A stretch of 5,376 bases of DNA from assembly GCA_003645915.1 (NCBI GenBank), contig QNDG01000148.1:1-5376 (forward strand), in the 5' to 3' direction. Below are positions 1-5,376 of this stretch, piece by piece. The stretch is from Candidatus Zhuqueibacterota bacterium. GTDB taxonomy: Bacteria > Zhuqueibacterota > QNDG01. Made by a program: the position numbers and the translations under genes. Position 1 is the first letter of the stretch, and the number at the start of each line of letters is the position of its first letter. The notes below the pieces were generated by a model that did no database searches, was not told where the DNA came from, and saw only the letters and a list, made by a program, of their open reading frames with translations.

Positions 1-1361
1 AAGAAGAACGTATTCTTGCTCTTTCAGGTATGGTTACAGACGGCCCTTACACAATTTATTCTATATTTTCCAATGCGGAAATGCCCTATCCAGAAGCAAA
101 ATTGAGCGACGGTACTGTTGTAAAATTAGATCAGGCAGGATACAGCAAATACAGGGCTCTGCCCAACAGAGATGACAGAATTACGGTTTTTAAAACTTTC
201 TGGAAAACTTATGCTGAATTTAAATCAACGTTTGGAGCTGAACTTTATACAAATGTAAAGAAAGATATTTTCTATGCAAGGAGCAGAGGGTATAATTCTT
301 CTCTTGAAGCTGCGCTTGATGTGAATAATATTCCCGTATCGGTTTACACCTCTCTTATTGAAAATGTAAACAAGCACATTGATACTTTTTACAGGTATCT
401 TAAGATAAAAAAACGCCTTTTACAGGTGGATACTCTTCATTACTATGATTTATACGCTCCCACTGTAAAAGGTGTTGATTTAAAATATGATTACGAGCAG
501 GCAAAGGATATTGTTCTTGAAGCATTGGAGCCAATGGGTAAAGAGTATATATCAACCGTAAAACGAGCATTTGATGAACGCTGGATTGATGTTTATCCTA
601 CAACAGGTAAGAGGTCGGGAGCTTACAGTAATGACGGCGGTTATGATATTCACCCGTACATGCTTTTAAATTACAATGGCCAGTATAATGATGTAAGCAC
701 TCTCGCACATGAGATGGGGCATTCAATGCACACATATTTTTCCAATAAAAACCAGCCGTTCCCCACAGCAGATTACTCCATATTTGTTGCGGAAGTTGCG
801 TCAACATTTAATGAAGCTCTGTTAATGAATAAAATGTTAAAGAAAATCAAGGATGATAAAACAAGACTGTCCCTGTTAATGGAATACCTTGACGGTGTAA
901 AAGGAACCCTTTTCAGGCAAACTCAGTTTGCGGAGTTTGAACTGGAAATTCATAAAAAAGCTGAAAAAGGTGAGCCTTTAACAGGGGATGTGCTGACTTC
1001 CATGTATAAAGATATTCTTAAAAAGTACTACGGACATGAAAAGGGCGTGTGTATTATTGATGATATGGTCGGTGTGGAATGGGCTTTTATACCTCATTTT
1101 TACTATAATTTCTATGTTTATCAGTATGCAACATCTTTTACCGCATCTACTGCTCTTGCGGAAAAAGTAATTGAAGGCAGAAAAGGCGCAGTTGATAATG
1201 TTATTAAATTCCTGTCAGCAGGAAGCTCCATGTACCCCATTGACGTATTAAAACTTGCCGGTGTTGATATGACTGGTTCCGAGCCTTTTGAACTTACTAT
1301 AAAAAATGTTAACAAGGTAATGGATGAGATAGAAAAAATTCTTGATAAGCAGGGAAAATAG
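1..1361 (+). CDS. pepF: Oligoendopeptidase F-type M3B zinc metallopeptidase, 5'-truncated by the window edge
   Basis: The protein is a cytosolic-type zinc endopeptidase expected to cut short peptides. The reading frame is open from base 3, and the residues before the first ATG at 30 (EERILALSG) match the family, so that ATG is internal and the true start lies left of the window. About 450 residues are visible; family members are usually near 600, so roughly the first quarter is missing. Counting from the ATG at 30, the zinc site HEMGH is at 227-231, with a further His at 234 and the likely third zinc ligand Glu255 in the FVAEVASTFNE segment. The preceding GKRSGAYS and HPYMLLNYN segments, and His356 with the tyrosine cluster at 358-366, are also typical of M3B and probably help bind substrate. 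The C-terminal FLSAGSSMYPIDVLKLAGVDM segment is a family hallmark. The frame is intact and ends in TAG just before a strong hairpin. Family assignment is firm. The exact substrate, and PepF rather than a sister M3B subgroup, are inferred. Confidence 0.95.
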   Translation, partial: EERILALSGMVTDGPYTIYSIFSNAEMPYPEAKLSDGTVVKLDQAGYSKYRALPNRDDRITVFKTFWKTYAEFKSTFGAELYTNVKKDIFYARSRGYNSSLEAALDVNNIPVSVYTSLIENVNKHIDTFYRYLKIKKRLLQVDTLHYYDLYAPTVKGVDLKYDYEQAKDIVLEALEPMGKEYISTVKRAFDERWIDVYPTTGKRSGAYSNDGGYDIHPYMLLNYNGQYNDVSTLAHEMGHSMHTYFSNKNQPFPTADYSIFVAEVASTFNEALLMNKMLKKIKDDKTRLSLLMEYLDGVKGTLFRQTQFAEFELEIHKKAEKGEPLTGDVLTSMYKDILKKYYGHEKGVCIIDDMVGVEWAFIPHFYYNFYVYQYATSFTASTALAEKVIEGRKGAVDNVIKFLSAGSSMYPIDVLKLAGVDMTGSEPFELTIKNVNKVMDEIEKILDKQGK

Positions 1362-1377
1362 TTTCTGTTTAAGTTGA

Positions 1378-1417
1378 ATTAAAAAGGGCGTTACCTGTTT
1401 GTAACGCCCTTTTTAAT
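1378..1417. terminator. Bidirectional intrinsic terminator between convergent genes
   Basis: A perfect inverted repeat has 17-base arms at 1378-1394 and 1401-1417 around a six-base loop (CTGTTT). The GC-bearing core is AGGGCGTTAC, flanked by an A-run on the left (1381-1385) and a T-run on the right (1410-1414). Either strand therefore reads as a hairpin followed by T residues, the form of a factor-independent terminator. It begins 16 bases after the pepF stop and lies 62 bases beyond the stop of the minus-strand membrane-protein gene, so it can end transcription from both directions. Confidence 0.9.
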
Positions 1418-1479
1418 ATTTTCAGGAAAGTATTTCAGATTAATCATAATGTTTCTATTTGTGGTACTCAGACAATTTG

Positions 1480-2382
1480 TCACTCCTGATTATTTGAAGT
1501 GCCGTACCACCATTTTAAAAACGGAATTTCATACTCGGAAAAAAGATTTACTTCCGCAGATATCAGAGTAAGGAGAAGTCCAGCTTTTACAAACATCCAG
1601 ATCTGTCGGAATAAAATTGACATGATACTGCCAAATGCATAGCGTACTGGTATCAAAATATTTATAAGATAATAAATTATTGAAAAAACAATAAAGAACA
1701 GAAAGAAATAAAAGAAAAGGCCTAGCACCTTAAAAGGATACTGAGAAAAGAACCTCCATCCGTTTTTTACGGATTTAAACACTTTTTTCTTTTTTAAAAT
1801 AACTGTGCTGATTTGCGCATAATCAAATGCGGCTTTAATTATTATTAAAAAACAAATATTTAGCAGGATTCTGCCAAACAGGAACAGAACAATTAGAGGT
1901 TCGGAATCTCCGGCGAGTCTTTTTAGAAGAATTGAGACAGGAATATTAAGCAGAAATAGTATCAGTAGAAAAAGAACTGATACTAAGGCAATTTTAATGA
2001 AATTCGGAAAATATTCAGCTGATTTTTTCATTAATTCCGGAAATTCAAATGTTTTATTTCTTTCTGAAAAACGATAAATAATTCCGCCTTTCAGAAACAG
2101 ATATAGAAAGTAAAAAAGTATCAGAAGGAGCGGAAGAAGATTTCCTGCATATGATAAAATGTCTTTGTTGTGAATGTTAAATTCCATGAGAGGAACAGAA
2201 AAAATATTTCCGTTAAATATTGAATCAACAACAGCGCTTTTTCCTGCGAACCTGGCAAATGCCGAATTCACAGGTATTGAAACAAGCAGTGCAGGGACAA
2301 TTTGAATAATATAAAGAAAAATCCATAATTTCATGTTGTAAAATGTTTCCTTTACTGATTTATATAATATTTTCATTATCAT
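1480..2382 (-). CDS. Conserved-type integral membrane protein of unknown function, about six transmembrane segments
   Basis: From the ATG at 2382 the protein has 300 residues. I do not recognise a named family with confidence. Hydrophobic segments lie near residues 20-38, 80-104, 129-153, 162-184, 218-245 and 250-275. Basic stretches fall between them, notably the KKKK run at 197-200 and VKNGWRFFSQYPFKVLG at 205-221, which fit cytoplasmic loops. The pattern of a short amphipathic N-terminus, paired helices and a conserved-looking 'GWRFF..YP' loop resembles uncharacterised multi-helix families such as DUF4013- or DUF975-like proteins, but this is only a general resemblance. No catalytic or transport motif is visible. 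The frame could open further up at 2442, but that would overlap the peptidase gene by 46 bases and add a polar 20-residue tail. An SD (AGAGGA) directly after the peptidase stop supports 2382, or an ATG two codons on at 2376. The 14-base gap implies co-transcription and probably coupled translation with the M1 peptidase. It ends in TGA. Confidence 0.85.
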   Translation of the reverse strand: MIMKILYKSVKETFYNMKLWIFLYIIQIVPALLVSIPVNSAFARFAGKSAVVDSIFNGNIFSVPLMEFNIHNKDILSYAGNLLPLLLILFYFLYLFLKGGIIYRFSERNKTFEFPELMKKSAEYFPNFIKIALVSVLFLLILFLLNIPVSILLKRLAGDSEPLIVLFLFGRILLNICFLIIIKAAFDYAQISTVILKKKKVFKSVKNGWRFFSQYPFKVLGLFFYFFLFFIVFSIIYYLINILIPVRYAFGSIMSILFRQIWMFVKAGLLLTLISAEVNLFSEYEIPFLKWWYGTSNNQE

Positions 2383-2386
2383 GGCT

Positions 2387-2392
2387 TCCTCT
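2387..2392 (-). promoter_or_regulatory. Ribosome binding site that sets the start of the membrane-protein gene
   Basis: On the minus strand AGAGGA lies within GAAGAGGAAG, inside the 14-base gap after the peptidase TAA. It is 4 bases from the ATG at 2382 and 10 bases from the ATG at 2376. Both spacings are at the edge of the usual range, so these two starts cannot be told apart, but the site disfavours the upstream start at 2442. Confidence 0.65.
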
Positions 2393-2396
2393 TCAT

Positions 2397-4313
2397 TTAT
2401 GCTATGAATGATAATATCTGGATTAAATTCTGATAAAAACAAATAAGGCTTATAGAGAAAAAGGTTGTTGCTTTTCTGTTTTTTTCTGTAAATCTTGAAT
2501 TGTTAGTGAAGTTTGAATCCAGAAGAAGTTTGTTCTGAGGGTCAACTTCAGCGTACAGTATTTTGTTGTCCCTGATAAACGTATATTTTTTCCATCTCTC
2601 TTTACCGTCCCATTTGTATCTTAATGAGTCACTGTTATCAAAAACAATTAAAACGTCCACAGGCATAACAGCTTCGCCTTTTCTGTGTATTTTTACAACA
2701 GAGTAGTACAGATCACTGTTTTTCTTCAGCTTTATCTTTGTTGAGTCAGAAAAAATACCATCTGGCTTAGGCATTTTTGTACTGATCACAGAAGCAACTT
2801 TATAATCGAGTTCCAGAGAATTTTTAAGAAACTGGTCGAAAAACCAATTATAATCTTTGCCTGTCACCTTATTTACAATTTCAATAAAGTTTTCAGTCCC
2901 AGGATGTCTGAATTTCCATTGTTCAAAATACGTTCTGAAGATTTTCTGCATCAAATCCGTTCCAATAATATTCTCAAGAGTTTTTAACATTAAAACCGGT
3001 TTCTGGTATGAGAAAAGCGAATAACCTCCGCCTATGTACGTCCATGAGGGACGTAAGGTTTTATCTCGTCTTGTGTTCCCGATGTAAGTGTTGCGGGCAT
3101 TAACTATTTCACCGACCTTCAGGAATTTTAAATTTATAATTGACGATTCTTCCCCGTAGTACTTATCCATAATTTTAGATTCATAATAACTGTTTATTCC
3201 TTCATCAAGCCACGCTTCTTCAAACTCATTATTTCCGACCAAACCGTACCAGTATTGATGGCCGAATTCATGCACAGTTACCAGTTCGGGAAATCTTAAA
3301 TTAGCAGGAATATTCCAGAATGTTCCTGCTGTAATAAACTGCGGATATTCCATTCCGCTTGCCCGAAAGGCTCCTGTGGGCGGGTGCAAAATAGTAAGGT
3401 TTTTATAGGGATAAGGCCCTGCCCAACTGTTAAAAAAGTCCATTGCATGTTTTACAGCGGTAAATGTCCTTTTTACAGACGATGAGTGGTCTTTTTCATA
3501 AACGAGTTTAATGTTTGTTCCTCTGTAGTTAATTTCTTTTGTAAGAAAATCCGGAGATGCTGTCCATGCAAAATCGTGAATATCTTCAGCATGGAATACT
3601 ACTGTTTTGGTTAAGCCTTTTTTTACTTCAGAAACTATATTACCTGTTCCGGCAACTTTGAATTCCGCGGGAACATTTACAGTAACATCATATATCCCGT
3701 AATCGGAGAAAAACTCACTGTTTCTGTGAAACTGGTGGCAGTTCCATTCTCCGTTTTTTTGGAACACTCCTAATTTGGGAAACCATTGGGCAATCATAAA
3801 GAAATTTTTATAATATCCTGTTCTTGCATAAATTGCAGGTAGTTGTGTTGTAAAGTCAATATTCAGAATGATTTTTCTTCCGGGTAATACAGGTCTTGCC
3901 AGCTTGACTACTGCAACTGTCCTGTCCTCGGAATTATTATCGTCAGGATGTATGAATGTGAGTTTATCAGTAAGGTTATTATTGTAGCTGTCTGTAATTT
4001 CCCTGATTTCTATCCAGCCCCATCGGTTTTTTTTAGAAAGCAGTTTTGATTTTTCCCCCGCTTCTTTAATGAATGTTGAATAATTGTTTTTAAAGGCATT
4101 CATATAAAGGTGGAGCCGGATATCTGTTGCAGGTTTGTTTGTTATGTTTTTCCAGGTAATTGTTTCAGTTCCGGAAACCTGTTTTTTTTGTGCATTCAGA
4201 GTAACTTTGATATTGTAGGATGCATTTCTGAGGTTTTTGGTACGTGCAGGCTGTGCTGTGAGAGTTGAGCAGAATATAAGCACAGCAAAGACATGACACC
4301 ACAATTTTTTCAT
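2397..4313 (-). CDS. Exported M1-family (gluzincin) zinc metallopeptidase with C-terminal hydrophobic tail
   Basis: This 638-residue protein is a probable aminopeptidase-type enzyme of the cell envelope. Residues 1-20 form a Sec signal peptide: basic MKK, a hydrophobic core and a likely cut at TA/Q. Cys15 follows Phe, so it is a poor lipobox. Residues ~30-260 look like the M1 N-terminal beta domain (YNIKVTLNAQKKQVSGTE). The catalytic region contains GMEYP at 320-324, in place of GAMEN, then HEFGH at 348-352 and Glu371, giving the exact HExxH-x18-E zinc site of clan MA. Tyr436 in the YSLFSYQKP segment is the likely catalytic tyrosine. A beta-rich segment follows (~540-605, with WDG and DPQNKLLLDSN), then a hydrophobic tail at ~614-638 that could be a membrane anchor. 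The large ERAP-type C-terminal helical domain is absent. The start is supported by an SD at 4318-4326. The gene ends 14 bases before the membrane-protein gene and begins 77 bases after the TPR gene. M1 membership is firm; aminopeptidase specificity and anchoring are inferred. Confidence 0.95.
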   Translation of the reverse strand: MKKLWCHVFAVLIFCSTLTAQPARTKNLRNASYNIKVTLNAQKKQVSGTETITWKNITNKPATDIRLHLYMNAFKNNYSTFIKEAGEKSKLLSKKNRWGWIEIREITDSYNNNLTDKLTFIHPDDNNSEDRTVAVVKLARPVLPGRKIILNIDFTTQLPAIYARTGYYKNFFMIAQWFPKLGVFQKNGEWNCHQFHRNSEFFSDYGIYDVTVNVPAEFKVAGTGNIVSEVKKGLTKTVVFHAEDIHDFAWTASPDFLTKEINYRGTNIKLVYEKDHSSSVKRTFTAVKHAMDFFNSWAGPYPYKNLTILHPPTGAFRASGMEYPQFITAGTFWNIPANLRFPELVTVHEFGHQYWYGLVGNNEFEEAWLDEGINSYYESKIMDKYYGEESSIINLKFLKVGEIVNARNTYIGNTRRDKTLRPSWTYIGGGYSLFSYQKPVLMLKTLENIIGTDLMQKIFRTYFEQWKFRHPGTENFIEIVNKVTGKDYNWFFDQFLKNSLELDYKVASVISTKMPKPDGIFSDSTKIKLKKNSDLYYSVVKIHRKGEAVMPVDVLIVFDNSDSLRYKWDGKERWKKYTFIRDNKILYAEVDPQNKLLLDSNFTNNSRFTEKNRKATTFFSISLICFYQNLIQILSFIA

Positions 4314-4317
4314 AGTT

Positions 4318-4326
4318 CCTCTCCCC
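4318..4326 (-). promoter_or_regulatory. Ribosome binding site of the M1 peptidase gene
   Basis: The minus strand reads GGGGAGAGG, AACT, then ATG. The GGGGAG part sits 7 bases from the start codon, which is good SD spacing. It supports the ATG at 4313, which also places the signal peptide correctly at the N-terminus. Confidence 0.75.
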
Positions 4327-4380
4327 GTTTAAAAGGACCTTGATGAATTTTATGTTGATGATGCTTTTGAGCTGTTTTCG

Positions 4381-4406
4381 GGAAGAAGTGTTATTCTGCT
4401 TCTTCC
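4381..4406 (-). other. Small stem-loop over the stop codon of the TPR gene
   Basis: Perfect 8-base arms (GGAAGAAG at 4381-4388 and CTTCTTCC at 4399-4406) enclose a 10-base loop containing the TAA stop. On the minus strand it is followed by CGAAAACAGC, with no T-run, so it does not look like an intrinsic terminator for this gene. It could slightly weaken transcription, protect an RNA end, or be chance in a GAA/TTC-rich sequence. Confidence 0.3.
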
Positions 4407-5376
4407 ATTTTTTTCTTTAATTCTTTTATTTTTTGGTTATATTTTTCTGCTTCGGAAGGATTTTTCCCCAGCAGAGTTTCATAAACCTGAATTGCTTTTT
4501 TAAACTGACCCTGAGCTGCGTATATTTCGCCAAGAGTGGGGCTTATAATTTTAGGAGATTTTGTTTGAGCTGATTCTGATTGAGTGTTTTCAGGTTTTTC
4601 AGTTTCTGTAGTTTCCTGCTCAGTTGTTAATTCCGGTTGTACTGTATTTTCTGCTTCAGGCTCAGGAGAATCAAGATTAACAGCAGCGGTTTCTATTGTG
4701 TCCTGTGCAGTTTCAGTGATTTCAGCAGTTTCCTCTTCAGGAAGAACTTCAATTTTTTCTGTTTCTTTATCGGAAATTGTCTGCTCTTCTATATTCTCTG
4801 CAATTGTCTGGTTAATTTCAGTTTGCTCAGTATTATCTGTATTTGTTTCTTCATTATCCTGAATCAGTATCCTGGAAAGATCCTCGTCTTTTATTTCAAA
4901 TTCTTCATCTTTAAAAAGAGCATCTGCAGGCTCGGCTTTTTGCTCCGGCTCTTCAAAAAGGTTCTCTAGATCATTCATGTCCGGTGAATCAGAAATGTTT
5001 TTATCTTCTTTAATTGCCTCTGTGGTGGGCTTGTCAGAAAGTGTGGAATCTTCTGTTGTACCTGTAATACTTGAAAGAAATTCCTCTTCAAAAAAAGGTT
5101 CTTCAGCTTTTTCTGTTTCCTGTGTTTCTGTCTGTAATCCGGATGTATCAGGGTCAGGATTTGTTTCTTCATTAACAGGTTCGGTTTCTGTTGTTGCAGG
5201 CAGATCTTCAAATTTGTTTTCGTCAGCTTCCAAATCACTCCCGGAAGGAGATAGAGGAGATTCTTTAATTTCAAATTCAGATATATCCTGAATCTCCGGT
5301 GTGGTATCTGAAGGAGTAAAATCCGGCTCTTTTTCGTCTGTTTCAGATGTTTCTGCGCTGCCAGAAGATGGATCGG
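4391..5376 (-). CDS. Acidic low-complexity protein with a C-terminal tetratricopeptide repeat, N-terminus outside the window
   Basis: The visible part is 327 residues, with no stop up to the right edge. A TTG at 5233 can be taken as a start, but the 47 codons before it (SGSAESTETDEKEPDFT and so on) have the same acidic, Ser/Thr/Pro-rich composition, so the gene starts beyond 5376. About one residue in five is Glu, Asp and Thr are abundant, and the visible part has no Cys, Trp or His and one Arg. This suggests a long disordered acidic region. Short hydrophobic islands recur within it (EEPFFEEEFLSS, DLENLFEEPE, DALFKDEEFEIKDEDLSRIL). The last ~50 residues (from about base 4543) change character: SPTLGEIYAAQGQFKKAIQVYETLL fits the TPR consensus (Leu-Gly, Tyr, Gly, Ala, Tyr, Pro), followed by a Lys-rich helix. 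A TPR points to protein-protein contacts; no enzyme motif is seen. More TPRs may lie in the missing N-terminal part. The gene probably shares an operon with the M1 peptidase. Confidence 0.85.
   Translation of the reverse strand, partial: DPSSGSAETSETDEKEPDFTPSDTTPEIQDISEFEIKESPLSPSGSDLEADENKFEDLPATTETEPVNEETNPDPDTSGLQTETQETEKAEEPFFEEEFLSSITGTTEDSTLSDKPTTEAIKEDKNISDSPDMNDLENLFEEPEQKAEPADALFKDEEFEIKDEDLSRILIQDNEETNTDNTEQTEINQTIAENIEEQTISDKETEKIEVLPEEETAEITETAQDTIETAAVNLDSPEPEAENTVQPELTTEQETTETEKPENTQSESAQTKSPKIISPTLGEIYAAQGQFKKAIQVYETLLGKNPSEAEKYNQKIKELKKKMEEAE

Noticed and set aside
598..1315. Minus-strand open frames inside pepF
   Set aside because: They lie opposite highly conserved pepF motifs and have no recognisable domain or ribosome binding site.
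1391..1447. Tiny minus-strand ORF (MINLKYFPENIKKGVTNR) in the convergent gap
   Set aside because: It has only 18 codons, runs through the terminator hairpin and has no convincing SD.
1471..1481. Short palindrome GACAATTTGTC near the membrane-protein stop codon
   Set aside because: Five-base arms around a single base are expected by chance, and its position after a gene end does not suggest an operator.
2383..2442. Upstream extension of the membrane-protein gene to the ATG at 2442
   Set aside because: It would overlap the peptidase C-terminal coding region by 46 bases and add a polar segment before the first helix, while a good SD sits just before the ATG at 2382.
4222..4313. Lipoprotein signal at Cys15 of the M1 peptidase
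   Set aside because: The residue before the cysteine is Phe (LIFC), which does not fit a lipobox, whereas a signal peptidase I site near residue 20 fits.
4314..4390. Possible separate promoter for the M1 peptidase gene
   Set aside because: A TAAAAT-like box is present on the minus strand, but no -35 element at the proper spacing and no Bacteroidota-type -33 TTTG element was found. Co-transcription from the TPR gene is simpler.
4584..5291. Long plus-strand open frames opposite the acidic TPR gene
   Set aside because: They encode Ser/Val/Cys/Phe-rich low-complexity sequence produced by the complement of GAA/ACA/TCA-type codons. The minus-strand frame ends in a clear TPR, so these are shadows.

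Overview
This window holds four protein-coding genes on an AT-rich bacterial chromosome. One runs on the plus strand: the 3' end of an oligoendopeptidase F-type (M3B) metallopeptidase gene. Three run on the minus strand and are read from the right edge towards the middle: an acidic, low-complexity protein ending in a tetratricopeptide repeat (TPR), an exported M1-family metallopeptidase, and a six-helix membrane protein. No RNA genes, mobile elements, CRISPR arrays or phage genes are visible. Genes are tightly packed, and the longest gene-free gap is 118 bases.

Layout: bases 1-1361 (+) are the C-terminal ~450 residues of PepF, whose start lies left of the window. Bases 1362-1479 form the convergent gap, with a strong hairpin (1378-1417) flanked by T-runs on both strands, so it probably ends transcription from both sides. 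Bases 1480-2382 (-) encode the membrane protein, 2397-4313 (-) the M1 peptidase, and 4391-5376 (-) the acidic TPR protein, whose start lies right of the window. The minus-strand genes are 14 and 77 bases apart with no clear terminator between them, so they are probably one operon ending at the shared hairpin.

Two gene boundaries need correction from simple ORF calling. The TPR gene stays open from its apparent TTG start at 5233 to the window edge, so that start is an artefact. The membrane-protein frame can be opened at 2442, but this would overlap the peptidase C-terminus. The Shine-Dalgarno (SD) sequence just after the peptidase stop instead supports a start at 2382 or 2376.

Organism: the M1 peptidase resembles those common in the Bacteroidota/Ignavibacteriota/Calditrichota/KSB1 (FCB-like) lineages, with a signal peptide ending in a TAQ-like site, a GMEYP variant of the GAMEN motif and a hydrophobic C-terminal tail. 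Clear SD sites argue against typical Bacteroidia or Flavobacteriia, which rarely use them. A deep-branching FCB-group bacterium is a reasonable but low-confidence inference. The genes point to peptide breakdown inside the cell (PepF) and at the cell envelope (M1 peptidase). I see no convincing new defence or mobile system; the least explained items are the acidic TPR protein and the membrane protein next to the M1 peptidase.
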